This document shows, one piece after another, positions 8,003-17,006 of a stretch of DNA of 31,040 nt. The DNA lies in assembly GCA_913060595.1 (NCBI GenBank), contig CAJXSA010000003.1:1-31040 (forward strand). Direction: 5' to 3'. The position numbers were made by a program, and so were the translations under genes. Position 1 is the first letter of the stretch, and each line of letters opens with the position of its first letter. Under the pieces are notes generated by a model. That model was not told where the DNA came from. It searched no databases and saw only the letters and a list, made by a program, of their open reading frames with translations. This stretch comes from an uncultured Ignavibacteria bacterium. GTDB taxonomy: Bacteria; Bacteroidota; Ignavibacteria; SZUA-365.

Positions 8003-8964
8003 ATCATATCCTTCAGCGCATTGATGCCCTCCTGGCTGACGGATGAGAAGGACAGCACGGGAACATCGTGGCGTGATGCCAGCTCAGAAATGCGCTCTTG
8101 CGTTTCTTCGTCCGCCGTATCGGTTTTCGATACCGCGATGAACCAGGGCTTCTCAGACAGCTCCCCGCTGTACGAAGACAGTTCGTTTCTCAGCACATCC
8201 ACATCCGCCTGATAATCACCGGACATGCAGTCGATGAGCATCGCGAGCACGCGCGTCCTTTCCACGTGCTGCAGAAACTTGTGCCCGAGTCCTTTTCCCT
8301 CGTGCGCACCCTCGATAAGACCCGGAAGATCGGCGACAGTAAAACTGTCGTACTCCCTGTAACGGACGATGCCGAGATTCGGCTCGAGTGTGGTGAAAGG
8401 ATAATCCGCGATCCTGGGCCGGGCGGCGGAGATGACGGAGATCAATGTTGACTTGCCTGCGTTCGGAAATCCCACAAGTCCGACATCGGCTATCAATTTA
8501 AGCTCCAGCAGAAGCTGCGCGTCCTTCCCTTCGCGGCCGGACTCGGCCTTGCGAGGAGTCTGATTCGTCGCCGTGGCAAATTCCGCATTGCCCCGACCCC
8601 CGGCACCCCCGGGCAGCACGATGAATTCCTGTCCGTCCTCGACGAGGTCGGCGAGCATCGCTCCGCTTTCCTCGCTGCGCACGACTGTTCCGACGGGGAC
8701 CTCGATGCGGAGCGCACGACCGGATTTCCCGCTTCGACGCGAGGGCTCTCCGGGAGCGCCATTCGGCGCTGCGTACTCGCGCCGATACCGGTGATCCAGC
8801 AGCGTGTGCAGCTGTCCGTTTGCCACGAGAATCACGTCACCGCCGCGGCCGCCGTTTCCCCCGTCAGGACCGCCCTTGGGAACGAATTTCTCGCGACGAA
8901 AGCTCACGCACCCCGCTCCACCCTTTCCGGAGCGGACGGATATGCTTACCTGGTCAACAAACAC
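7984..8964 (-). CDS. obg: Ribosome-assembly GTPase Obg/CgtA
   Basis: Obg is an essential GTPase acting in 50S assembly, growth control and stress. The 326 residues show the glycine-rich Obg fold (SGKGGAGCVSFRREKFVPKG, GGNGGRGGDV) followed by the G domain. The G domain has G1 GFPNAGKST (165-173), switch region YPFTTLEPNLG, G3 DLPGLIEGA and G4 SKTD. There is no C-terminal OCT extension, as in many Bacteroidota. The start is a GTG at 8964, 6 bp after the stop of the acidic protein gene. The 3' end overlaps the FecCD permease gene by 19 bp. The three genes probably form one transcription unit. Confidence 0.97.
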   Translation of the reverse strand: MFVDQVSISVRSGKGGAGCVSFRREKFVPKGGPDGGNGGRGGDVILVANGQLHTLLDHRYRREYAAPNGAPGEPSRRSGKSGRALRIEVPVGTVVRSEESGAMLADLVEDGQEFIVLPGGAGGRGNAEFATATNQTPRKAESGREGKDAQLLLELKLIADVGLVGFPNAGKSTLISVISAARPRIADYPFTTLEPNLGIVRYREYDSFTVADLPGLIEGAHEGKGLGHKFLQHVERTRVLAMLIDCMSGDYQADVDVLRNELSSYSGELSEKPWFIAVSKTDTADEETQERISELASRHDVPVLSFSSVSQEGINALKDMMWRMIT

Positions 8965-8970
8965 GATAGG

Positions 8971-11055
8971 TTACTTTTTGCTGAGATAACGCTTGTACAC
9001 GTCATCGGTGAATTTGACCGCAAGACGAGAGTACATGTCGACGTCATGCTTGATGAAAAGCTCATCGATGTACTCCGATGCCTCGCGCCACGTGGCCTTT
9101 CCATTCAGAGTCTTGATCGCGCCGTTGAACGCGTCCTCGTCTTTCTGAAAAAGCTTCTTTACGTATTTCTTCTTCTCGCCGGCGGGAATCAGCTGGGCGA
9201 GATCACCGAACTCCGCGATCACTTCCTCCACGGGACGTGAGGGAGTCTCGTCCTCGGCAGACTGCTCTGCATGCGCGCTGCTCTCCGGCGGCGCTGCAGC
9301 TTCCACGACGGGGATCTCGTTTTGCTGTGAGGCGGACGGCGCTTGCTTCTCATCCAGATCGTCGAGGTCGAGATCCAGCTCTCCGAGCAGTTCTTCCGCA
9401 GGCTTGAGCTGTTCCTCATTCTCGAGCGAGATTCCTGGTATGCTGTCGTCCGGGAGCGCCTTTTCTTCTTCAGCTGTCTCCTCAAGATCCATTTCAGGAA
9501 TATCCTCCGCCTCCTTATCCCAGTCGATGTCCAGCTCTGCATTCTTCTCGTCACCCGTGGCGTCCGCATCCTCGACTTCATCGAGGGAAAGATCCGGGAG
9601 GTCATCGAGAGCGGACGATGCCGACGCGGCAACGCCCGCGTTTTCTCCGTACTGCTCCATGGCGTCGTGCGACAGCTCCTCCTCGACAAGCGAGTACTCC
9701 TCGTCCTCGTTCTCCTGTGCCTCTTCGTCCTCGAGAGACATGTCGGGAATGGTGTCCTGTTCTTCAAGCTGCTGCTCGATATCGAGTATGGTCTCGACCG
9801 TCGAATCGTAGTCGTCCATATCGGGCAGCGCTTCCTCATCTTCGAGAAGGTTCTCATCATACGCGCCGTCATCGGCGGGAAGTTCATCCTGCATGGTTTC
9901 TTCGTCGACGATGTACTCCCCGTCGTCCACTTCCATCGAATCGTCCGTATCGCTGCCGGCTGCCACCTCCGCTTCGTATTCTTCCTCAGCTTCAATTGTC
10001 GTCGCCAATTCGCTTTCGTCTTCTTCCTCTTCTTCGAGCAGAAGGTCGTCTTCCATCGGAGGAATGCTGTCATAATGCTGTTCGACGACCGCGTCCTCCT
10101 CTTCGGTAATCACAAAGTCCAGATCACCTTCATCATGACCGATTTCAAGGCGGTTCTCCTCTTCATGCTCGGGCGGTGCGATATCCGGCACTTCGAAATC
10201 CTCTCCCGCAGTAACCACGCGTTCCGGCTGCATCACATTCGATTGGTGAACATGCTCATTGACGATTGCAGAGATGTCGAAGCTCATCGTGAAATCGACC
10301 TCGCTGATGAGCATCACCAGGTCGTGCATCGTTATCTGTTCGCGCTGCTCCTTTTCCCTGTCCAGTCGTTCGACGATGGAAAGCAGGTTTTTATCGTCGA
10401 AGAAAATCGACAGGGCTTCGACGGGCACGAACTTTTCTTCCGCGCTGGATCCCGTCGAGAACAGCTCGAAAACAGGCTCCGTCAGGTGGGCGAGTTTATG
10501 GCTGTCGAAGTTCCGCACGACTTCGCTGTCGATATGCGCGAGCAGCTCACCGAATTTCCGCGCCTGCATGACGGTGAGATCCTTCTTGTTGAAGTACTCC
10601 CGCAGAATGATGCCGTAGTACTCGTAATTCCAGAAGTACCGGAGCCCGTCGATGATATCATCCGTGGCAGCGTGTTCACGATCTGCGAACAGGTATTTTT
10701 GCAGTGTCCACTGGGGACGGCAGAGATAGTTGAACAAGAGCTTGACGTTCTTCTCAAGCCTCTGCACGTACTCTTCCCTGCTGAAGACTGCATGTTCACG
10801 GACACGCGAAATCACTTGCTCGAACAGCTCTACGATATCGCTTTCTTCATATCGGAAATGCGGCGACTGTGCCAGGCGCTCACGCTCTTCCTGCACCCAT
10901 ATGTCCACATCCTGCTCAAACATGCGTTTGAGCGCCACAGGGATTTCGGAAGAAAAAATCTGCCGCGAGGTGATGCGATCCTGGTCGGCGATGGTTTCCT
11001 TCAGAAGGAATGCGATAGTTTCTTCAATTTTCCGTTCGAACATATCCTTGTCCAC
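8971..11055 (-). CDS. Large acidic protein of unknown function with repeated short motif, upstream of obg
   Basis: I do not recognise a named family. The 694 residues fall into three parts. Residues 1-~275 are a helix-rich, mixed-charge region (e.g. NYEYYGIILREYFNKKDL). Residues ~285-605 are extremely rich in Glu and Asp, with Ala and Ser, and are probably disordered. Residues ~606-694 are a compact, basic, helical C-terminal region (KKKYVKKLFQKDEDAF ... ATWREASEYIDELF ... RYLSKK). The acidic part repeats a short motif, roughly [IL]-P-x-[MLI]-[SD]-L-[ED]-x-E, at about 436, 486, 519 and 539, with weaker copies near 331 and 410. No signal peptide or membrane helix is seen, so it is probably cytoplasmic. 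The start is a GTG at 11055; an ATG at 11043 is possible. It ends 6 bp before obg, so a link to ribosome assembly or nucleic-acid/basic-protein binding can be guessed but not shown. Confidence 0.85.
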   Translation of the reverse strand: MDKDMFERKIEETIAFLLKETIADQDRITSRQIFSSEIPVALKRMFEQDVDIWVQEERERLAQSPHFRYEESDIVELFEQVISRVREHAVFSREEYVQRLEKNVKLLFNYLCRPQWTLQKYLFADREHAATDDIIDGLRYFWNYEYYGIILREYFNKKDLTVMQARKFGELLAHIDSEVVRNFDSHKLAHLTEPVFELFSTGSSAEEKFVPVEALSIFFDDKNLLSIVERLDREKEQREQITMHDLVMLISEVDFTMSFDISAIVNEHVHQSNVMQPERVVTAGEDFEVPDIAPPEHEEENRLEIGHDEGDLDFVITEEEDAVVEQHYDSIPPMEDDLLLEEEEEDESELATTIEAEEEYEAEVAAGSDTDDSMEVDDGEYIVDEETMQDELPADDGAYDENLLEDEEALPDMDDYDSTVETILDIEQQLEEQDTIPDMSLEDEEAQENEDEEYSLVEEELSHDAMEQYGENAGVAASASSALDDLPDLSLDEVEDADATGDEKNAELDIDWDKEAEDIPEMDLEETAEEEKALPDDSIPGISLENEEQLKPAEELLGELDLDLDDLDEKQAPSASQQNEIPVVEAAAPPESSAHAEQSAEDETPSRPVEEVIAEFGDLAQLIPAGEKKKYVKKLFQKDEDAFNGAIKTLNGKATWREASEYIDELFIKHDVDMYSRLAVKFTDDVYKRYLSKK

Positions 11056-11147
11056 GGTTATGTGTAAATCAACACTCCAGGTCGAGCAATCGCTGTTGCG
11101 GACGCGATGTCATGTCCCCCGGTCACGGGGATGTCGCTCATCGGCGG

Positions 11148-11933
11148 TCACTTCGCAGGATGCACTTTGGCGATCACGGACGGCAGGCGTTTGAATTCGT
11201 TGCGCTGCACCATGTGACGTACGTTCTTCACCAGCGACGCATCGAAACCCTGCTTTTGAAGCTGGGCGTCGTCCATGCCTTCGTCAATCATAAAATACAG
11301 AATCTCGTCTGCCACGCTGTATGAAAAACCGAGCTCATCTTCGTCCGTCTGACCTGTCCACAGATCCGCGCTTGGTGCCTTGTCGATAATGACGTCCGGC
11401 ACACCGAGATGCCGCGCCAGCGCCCACACCTGTGTTTTGTACAGGTCTCCGAGGGGATTGATGGCACAGGCGGAATCCCCGAAGAGCGTACTGTATCCCA
11501 GCAGCGTTTCCGTTTTGTTGCCGGTGCCGACCACCAGGCCTTCCTCGCGCACAGAGCGGTCGTACAGGACGATCATTCGTGTGCGCGCCATGATGTTTCC
11601 GCGCCGCACATTGGACATGGAAGGATCCGTGGCGACGAGCGGATCGACCATGGGAGTGATTTCGACGGTTTCTGAACGAATGCCGAGCTGCTCGACGACA
11701 CGCTGCGCATGCGCGAGGCTGTTGTCACTGCTGGTGCGGTACGGCATCATGACACAGAAAAGATTGTCAGGTCCGAGTGCGGCTGCCGTCAGGAATGCGG
11801 AGACCGCGGAATCCACTCCCCCGGACAGTCCGATCACTGCCCGGGAATGGCCCGTTCGCAGGATTTCATCGCGAACGAATCCAGTAAGGAGCTCCGCCGC
11901 GGCCGATGTGTCAAGTTCCAGTTGAGGTAACAT
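11148..11933 (-). CDS. nadE: NH3-dependent NAD+ synthetase
   Basis: The enzyme makes NAD+ from deamido-NAD+, ATP and ammonia, the last step of NAD synthesis. The 261 residues are the short ammonia-using form without an N-terminal glutaminase domain. The PP-loop ATP motif is SGGVDSA (37-43). Further family motifs are MPYRTSSDNS, RTRMIVLYD, GTGNKTETLLGYSTLFGD (deamido-NAD binding) and the KAPSADLWTGQTDEDELGFSY region. ATG at 11933. The gene faces away from the plus-strand toastrack-like gene (divergent promoters between 11934 and 12057). A small hairpin without a T-tract follows its stop, so read-through into the acidic protein gene is possible. Confidence 0.96.
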   Translation of the reverse strand: MLPQLELDTSAAAELLTGFVRDEILRTGHSRAVIGLSGGVDSAVSAFLTAAALGPDNLFCVMMPYRTSSDNSLAHAQRVVEQLGIRSETVEITPMVDPLVATDPSMSNVRRGNIMARTRMIVLYDRSVREEGLVVGTGNKTETLLGYSTLFGDSACAINPLGDLYKTQVWALARHLGVPDVIIDKAPSADLWTGQTDEDELGFSYSVADEILYFMIDEGMDDAQLQKQGFDASLVKNVRHMVQRNEFKRLPSVIAKVHPAK

Positions 11934-12057
11934 GCTTTGTAACGTGTAAATATTGGAACTTACAAAACGCCATTCTGCAAATCAATGTAGCAAGAAGAAG
12001 GGACGAAACACAATTATATTTTTCTCGTATAAAAAGCATGAAATGCCAGGAGATCGA

Positions 12058-12933
12058 ATGATACACGCACTGAAATACCCGGCCGCTTTCCTGCTCGCAG
12101 CACTCTTCTCCTTCCCTGTTGCAGCGCAGGATGGCGTCACACACTCGGTTTCCCTCGACGGTGCGCGGGAAGTCGTTGCCACGATCAACGGCGGCTTCGG
12201 GAACCTCTATCTCAAACGCGGCAGGGGAAACGCGCTTTTGCAGGTACGCGAGAAGAACGAGGAAGAAACGGAAGGATCCTCGGTACAAATTGAATACAGG
12301 GTGGAGGACGGCGTCGGCTATCTCACGCTGGACCTCAACACCGACGGGGAAGATGACATGAATGCCCTGGCCTGCCTCCTGCAGGGCAAAGGCTCCCGTA
12401 CCTGGTATGTCTATGTCAACGACAGGGTGCCGGTGGACTTCGATGTGACACTGGGCGCCGGTCGTGCGTCGCTGGACCTCACGGGATTGCACGTCAGGGG
12501 ATTGCACCTCGACACCGGTGCCGGAAGTGTGCGCATGAGTGTCGACAGACCCAACCGGGAAATCATCGACAGGGTGTCCATTTCCGCGGGAATCGGATCG
12601 GTGCAGACACGGCACCTCGGTAATCTGCGATTCCGGAATCTGGAATTCGACGGGGGACTCGGGAGCTACCGGCTTGACTGCACGGGAGCACTGCACGCAC
12701 GCGCACGTATTTCCTCCGACGTCGGCGTGGGTTCCCTGGTCATCACCCTGCCTGAAGGTGTCGGCGCGAAAGCCCTCACGAGTGATCACTGGCTCAGTTC
12801 TGAATCGATGTACCGATTCGTGCAGCGCTCGGACAATGTGTACGCGACGGAGGGATTTGCCGGCAGCAGCCGGAAAGTGCTTCTCGACCTGCAGTCCGGC
12901 ATGGGTTCTGTATCCGTCCGCTGGGCCCGATAG
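12058..12933 (+). CDS. Secreted toastrack-like beta-repeat protein (DUF4097/LiaF-C-like)
   Basis: The frame is open from 11953, but the ATG at 12058 has AGGAG five bases upstream and starts a signal peptide (MIHALKYPAAFLLAALFSFPVAAQ), giving 291 residues. The mature part is made of short beta segments rich in Gly/Asp/Ser with a recurring G[AVI]GS pattern (LGAGRASLDLTG, DTGAGSVRMSV, SAGIGSVQ, GGLGSYRLD, DVGVGSLVITLP, QSGMGSVSV). This is the look of the right-handed 'toastrack' fold of DUF4097 and LiaF C-terminal domains. The C-terminus has no anchor or T9SS tail, so it is probably periplasmic. Such domains often go with envelope stress systems, but no sensor is adjacent. It is the only clear plus-strand gene left of dnaA. 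Confidence 0.8.
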   Translation: MIHALKYPAAFLLAALFSFPVAAQDGVTHSVSLDGAREVVATINGGFGNLYLKRGRGNALLQVREKNEEETEGSSVQIEYRVEDGVGYLTLDLNTDGEDDMNALACLLQGKGSRTWYVYVNDRVPVDFDVTLGAGRASLDLTGLHVRGLHLDTGAGSVRMSVDRPNREIIDRVSISAGIGSVQTRHLGNLRFRNLEFDGGLGSYRLDCTGALHARARISSDVGVGSLVITLPEGVGAKALTSDHWLSSESMYRFVQRSDNVYATEGFAGSSRKVLLDLQSGMGSVSVRWAR

Positions 12934-12958
12934 CAGATGGAGAATTAAAACCGAAAAG

Positions 12959-12989
12959 AAAAGGCCCCTCTGTGATGGGGCCTTTTTTT
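12959..12989. terminator. Bidirectional Rho-independent terminator between toastrack-like gene and tRNA-Leu
   Basis: AAAAGGCCCC (12959-12968) pairs with GGGGCCTTTT (12977-12986) around an 8-base loop. The plus strand has seven T's ending at 12989, right for the toastrack-like gene. On the minus strand the hairpin is followed by TTTTCTTTT, right for the tRNA transcript. Confidence 0.9.
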
Positions 12990-12993
12990 GGTG

Positions 12994-13077
12994 TACTCGA
13001 GGCCGGGATCGAACCGGCACGGGTTTTACCCCACTGGATTTTGAGTCCAGCGCGTCTGCCAATTCCGCCACTCGAGC
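12994..13077 (-). tRNA. tRNA-Leu, anticodon CAA
   Basis: On the minus strand an 84-base class II tRNA can be folded by eye. The acceptor GCTCGAG pairs with CTCGAGT (one G-U pair), and the discriminator is A. The D-arm carries GGAATTGGCAGAC. The anticodon stem CTGGA/TCCAG has loop CTCAAAA, giving anticodon CAA. A long variable arm GGGGTAAAACCC follows, and the T-arm is GCCGGTTCGATCCCGGC. CCA is not encoded. It reads UUG leucine codons. Confidence 0.97.
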
Positions 13078-13149
13078 GTGACCGTCAATTTCGTGAATCG
13101 TTGCAGTATTTCCAACCGGTGCGCATTGCTCCGGCCGCTGCAGCAATCG

Positions 13150-16100
13150 TTATTTCGCGAGCAGCATTCTCATTGTCTTCGTGATCGTGGGAGTTTTGAG
13201 CACCGCGATATAGATTCCAGAAGGAAGAGCGGAACCGTCGAAGGTTCGCATATGGCTGCCCGGCTGCAGTGTCTCATCAAGCAGTGTGGCGACGCGACGT
13301 CCGAGCATGTCGAAGACGAGCAGCTGTGTGTGCGCGGCTTCGATGATATCGAACGACAGTTCGGTAACAGGGTTGAAGGGATTGGGACGATTCGGCCTGA
13401 GCGCGACGGAAGCCGATCCGTCGAAGAAACGATCACCGCCCTCACGGCAGATTTCCGTGAGTGTGATCATTCCGTTTTCAACCTCGATGGTCAGTTCACC
13501 GCCCACCGCCTCCGCGCGCTCGAGCAGCAGCATGCTCTCATCCTGCAGTCCCAGCGTCACCATGAAGGGAAGACGCAGCGCGACATCGTTCTCATCTGTA
13601 ATAAGCGGAAGGTCGAGGGAAATGACACGTTCGTCGCCGACGAGATTTCCCCCGGACGCGAACAGCGGCGACATCACGCTCGCGTTGTAGCGCAAGTCGA
13701 CGGTGATGGACGTCGCACCGAACAGCTGAAGGTTCTCCGCGTTGCTCAGGTATATGGGCAGATCGATGATGTCGGATGGAGCGGCCACGATGGTATCGGT
13801 GCGCAGCAGCACGCGCGCCGTGGCGCGCTGGCCGCGAACATCAACGAACACACTGTCACATGAAGGTGCATGCGCCAGTGCGAGCCTGCCGCTGTACACA
13901 CCGTCACTGCCGTTGTCGTCAAACTGCAGCGTGATTTCCGTGCTGTCGCCGGGAAGAAGCGTCACCGGCAATCCACCAATCACGCGAAACGGGGGAGCGA
14001 GGGACGCAGCCGTCACGGTGACAGGCAGGCTTCCCGTGTTGCGAAGAACCGTGGTCTCCGTCAGCGGCAGTGTCGACGCGCGACGCGCACCGAAGTCCAG
14101 CGCATCCGCCAGCAGACCGAGCGAATCACGCCGCCCTTCCAGCGTCCGGGTGAGCACCTGCGCGCAGGGCATGCTTTCCACGGTCAGCGTTCCCACGAAC
14201 ACACCGGCTGATCCCGGTGAAAAACGCAGACGCACGCTGACCTGCGCACCGACCCCCACGCTGACCGGCACCGAGGGAGACAGCACCTGGAATTCCGGGA
14301 GCGACGATACCAGTCCCGTCACGGTGACAGGCACATCACCCTCGTTGCGGAGAATAAGCGTCGTGTCTACAAACTCCCCGGCGCAGATCAGCGTCGGAAA
14401 TGGCGCGAGGTCTGTCGCGGTGAGCACGGCGTTTCGCGCATTCGCCGAGAGCGCGACCTGCCCCAGCAGGCTGCACCCGATTTGATCTGTCCGCAGTTCA
14501 AGCAGTCCCGCCAGCGATCCCGATCCCGCGTGCGTGACACGCAGAATCAAGCGCAGCGATGAATCCGGCTGCAGCGTCAGGGGAAATGCGCCCGGTGCGG
14601 GCTGCACGAGCGTGAACGAGGAATTACCCAGCAGGGGCTGCTGTATTTCCAGCGGCACACTTCCCGTATTTGTAAGCACGATACTCGTGTCGACGCTGCT
14701 GTCTTCGCAGAGCAGCAGGTCGGGAAACGCCAGAACCGTCGAGGAAAGAGCGAAGGATGCAATGTCGACGTCGATGCTGAAGACAATGTTGTACGGACTC
14801 GCTCCCGGACTGTTGCTCATGATCTGCAGGGTGTCGCGCTGCTGTCCCCTGCTCCCGGGAACGCGGTCATACCGAACGATGAAGGAACGTGTTTCGCCGG
14901 GTGCGATATCGAGAGGAAAGACTGTCGGTTCCAGCAGGGAGAATCCGCTGCTCCCACCCAGGAAGGTCGCATCCGGAATGCGCAGAATACCTTCACCCGT
15001 GTTGCCCACCGTCACCGTGTCGATGCTGCTGTCCTCGCAGCGTATACCGGGAAGATCGCGAGCCGGATCTGCGACTATGGCAGGGACCGGGCGGAAAATG
15101 AAAATGTTCGCTGCCGACTGCGACGGCACATACGCGGGGCGCGCCACCCAGGGATCGGACGACGGTGACGGATAGGATTGCAGCGCGGTGAGGTAATAAT
15201 ATCCTTCGACCGGGGGCAATGTTATGCCGTACGACCAGTCGCTCCCGTACCCGCTGATGACGGCGATTTCCGTCCAGGGTTCGCGCGCCGATTTCATGTA
15301 CAGGTGAATGTCATCCCCGTTGCCTGTCCCGGTCAGCGTGAAGCTGCGCGGCACGACCTGCGATGTATCCGTGGAGGGACCGGAAAACATGCTTTCAACG
15401 ACGGGCACACCGGGAGGAGGCACCGTGACCGGACCATCGATGCGTATGCGGCCTGCCCCGCCGAAGCCCCCGGGTCCAACGGCGCCGCCGGCCTGGGGCT
15501 GTACTGCAGAAGAGGTGAGCTTTGATCCAAGGTGTATGGCTCCTCCCGAACCCGACCCCCCGTCGCCGCTCGCGGCGTTGGCACCCGCTGCGCCATACGC
15601 GGTAAGCAGACTGGCCTCCATCACCGGTGCCGACAGTTTCAATGCACCGCCGCCACCGCCACCGTCGCCGGAACACGCGAATCCCAGTTGGGGATTTCCG
15701 CCGGCGGCACCGGATCCGCCCGCAAACGGTATGATGGCATCGTTGCCGTGGACCTTTCCGCCGTTCCCGTTTTTCGTGGAGAAACCTTCGGTGGAATACC
15801 CGCCGCCCCCACCGGCCAGGGTCTGCTGCTGACCGCTGCCGCCGCCATAGCCTCCCGGCGGATTGCAGCCCGACCCGCTGATGCAGCCTTCACCGGAACT
15901 GCCGAAGGGGTGACCCGTTCCACCGCTGGACGCCTCGTAGGCAGGAGAATTGCCGCCAGGGACGCCGTTGAGACTCCCGCCCGTCGTGCCCACGAGCGGA
16001 CCGGTCCCTGTCCCGGGATTCCGGTATTCGTCACTGCCGAAGGGATTCCCGGCACGGTTGCGTCCGCCCCGTCCCCCGCCGGTGAATCCGTCACCTCCAT

Positions 16101-16842
16101 CCGACCCGTCACCGGTGAAGTCGCAGAAATTCCCACCGCCGCCGCCGCCGCCGGGTCCTGCATGCTTTCCCACCGCGTCGAGGGAAAGCACCGCCGTGCT
16201 TTCCATGCGCACGGGACCGCGGGAAATGATGGTGACGGGAAGATATCCCTGGTTGCCCGGCGTTCCGACATCGCTGTCCACGATCGCCACACCGTAATTA
16301 CTGCCCCGCAATATCATGCTGTCGATGATCATGGCGCCGCGCGGGGAACGCAGTCCCCAGGTTCCGCCGGAGCCGAGTAGCCCGTCACCCGTTTTGACGA
16401 TCGCAGGCTGCGGGCGCACCACATAAAACATCTCGCGGTTTCCGGCAGCGCCGTTGCGCACGAATTCAATCGGCACCTGGTACTGCGCGCCGACCGCCTG
16501 CCAGTTGCTGCTCGGGGGATCCGCGTCAGGCGAAACAAACACCTGTGCGGACAGCATGCGCCCGTCCCATGAAACCACGAAGGGACCGATGACAACGAGA
16601 CTCGTGTCCGCTGCGTCCGCACAGCGAAGACGCAGCGCGTCTCCCTCGTTGTTGAGGTACAGTCCGTCACTTCCGAAATTACCGAAGGCGTCATGCGGCG
16701 CGATGAACTCAACGAGCGTGTTCGATCCGGGGCTGCCGATATCCGGCAGCATGTATGAAATGGTCTGCGCCTGCGCCACCATTGCCGGAAAGGCGAACAG
16801 GAGCACTGCGATCAATACGCGAAGGCGGGGATTCGGATTCAT
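13150..16842 (-). CDS. Large secreted T9SS cargo: Gly-rich region, four choice-of-anchor/ASH-like repeats, cohesin-like module, type A sorting domain
   Basis: A 1230-residue secreted protein with a signal peptide (residues ~8-26, ending AQAQ). Residues ~225-470 are very Gly-rich with runs of Gly and scattered Cys. About 596-690, 705-800, 813-905 and 912-1006 are four Ig-like repeats of the choice-of-anchor D/ASH type; the first three open with a Cys near a DSS/VDT motif and all contain (L)xNxG(S)xPx. About 1010-1130 resembles a cohesin-like module (IDLPIYLSNAENLQLFGATSITVDLRY). Residues ~1150-1230 are a T9SS type A sorting domain (RPNPFNPVTELSFDI ... VFDMLGRRVATL ... LPSGIYIAVL). It should be exported by Sec, crossed by T9SS and attached to or released from the cell surface. 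Start ATG at 16842 with GAAGGGAT upstream. Probably a surface adhesin or structural protein; ligand unknown. Confidence 0.9.
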   Translation of the reverse strand: MNPNPRLRVLIAVLLFAFPAMVAQAQTISYMLPDIGSPGSNTLVEFIAPHDAFGNFGSDGLYLNNEGDALRLRCADAADTSLVVIGPFVVSWDGRMLSAQVFVSPDADPPSSNWQAVGAQYQVPIEFVRNGAAGNREMFYVVRPQPAIVKTGDGLLGSGGTWGLRSPRGAMIIDSMILRGSNYGVAIVDSDVGTPGNQGYLPVTIISRGPVRMESTAVLSLDAVGKHAGPGGGGGGGNFCDFTGDGSDGGDGFTGGGRGGRNRAGNPFGSDEYRNPGTGTGPLVGTTGGSLNGVPGGNSPAYEASSGGTGHPFGSSGEGCISGSGCNPPGGYGGGSGQQQTLAGGGGGYSTEGFSTKNGNGGKVHGNDAIIPFAGGSGAAGGNPQLGFACSGDGGGGGGALKLSAPVMEASLLTAYGAAGANAASGDGGSGSGGAIHLGSKLTSSAVQPQAGGAVGPGGFGGAGRIRIDGPVTVPPPGVPVVESMFSGPSTDTSQVVPRSFTLTGTGNGDDIHLYMKSAREPWTEIAVISGYGSDWSYGITLPPVEGYYYLTALQSYPSPSSDPWVARPAYVPSQSAANIFIFRPVPAIVADPARDLPGIRCEDSSIDTVTVGNTGEGILRIPDATFLGGSSGFSLLEPTVFPLDIAPGETRSFIVRYDRVPGSRGQQRDTLQIMSNSPGASPYNIVFSIDVDIASFALSSTVLAFPDLLLCEDSSVDTSIVLTNTGSVPLEIQQPLLGNSSFTLVQPAPGAFPLTLQPDSSLRLILRVTHAGSGSLAGLLELRTDQIGCSLLGQVALSANARNAVLTATDLAPFPTLICAGEFVDTTLILRNEGDVPVTVTGLVSSLPEFQVLSPSVPVSVGVGAQVSVRLRFSPGSAGVFVGTLTVESMPCAQVLTRTLEGRRDSLGLLADALDFGARRASTLPLTETTVLRNTGSLPVTVTAASLAPPFRVIGGLPVTLLPGDSTEITLQFDDNGSDGVYSGRLALAHAPSCDSVFVDVRGQRATARVLLRTDTIVAAPSDIIDLPIYLSNAENLQLFGATSITVDLRYNASVMSPLFASGGNLVGDERVISLDLPLITDENDVALRLPFMVTLGLQDESMLLLERAEAVGGELTIEVENGMITLTEICREGGDRFFDGSASVALRPNRPNPFNPVTELSFDIIEAAHTQLLVFDMLGRRVATLLDETLQPGSHMRTFDGSALPSGIYIAVLKTPTITKTMRMLLAK

Positions 16843-16928
16843 GGTGCTATCCCTTCATCACTACGGAGCGACTTTGTGAACAATACTGATAGTGTATTCA
16901 AATCGACCGTCAGATTCAATGATAAACA

Positions 16929-16972
16929 GAAACGTCATTCCTCCGCGCGCGGGCGCGTTGAAATGACGTTTC
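16929..16972 (-). terminator. Probable hairpin terminator downstream of mutB
   Basis: An 11-bp perfect inverted repeat pairs GAAACGTCATT (16929-16939) with AATGACGTTTC (16962-16972), enclosing a 22-base GC-rich loop that can form its own CG hairpin. On the minus strand it is followed by TGTTTATC, only moderately T-rich. It lies 34 bp after the mutB stop, so termination of the mutA-mutB transcript is likely but not certain. Confidence 0.6.
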
Positions 16973-17006
16973 ATGATTCCGTTCAGTACTGGTGAAAACG
17001 GCGCTG

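Noticed and set aside
9343..11067. 574-residue open frame on the plus strand
   Set aside because: It is antisense to the acidic protein gene. Glu/Asp-rich codons read as Leu/Phe/Val/Ile on the other strand and leave few stops. No family motif or domain order is visible.
11911..13146. 411-residue minus-strand frame beginning inside the tRNA region
   Set aside because: It translates through tRNA-Leu, giving the well-known spurious RVAELADALDSKSSGVKPV peptide, and then runs antisense to the toastrack-like gene.
15532..16380. 282-residue Ala/Pro-rich plus-strand frame
   Set aside because: Shadow of the Gly-rich part of the T9SS protein, where Gly codons read as Pro/Ala on the other strand.
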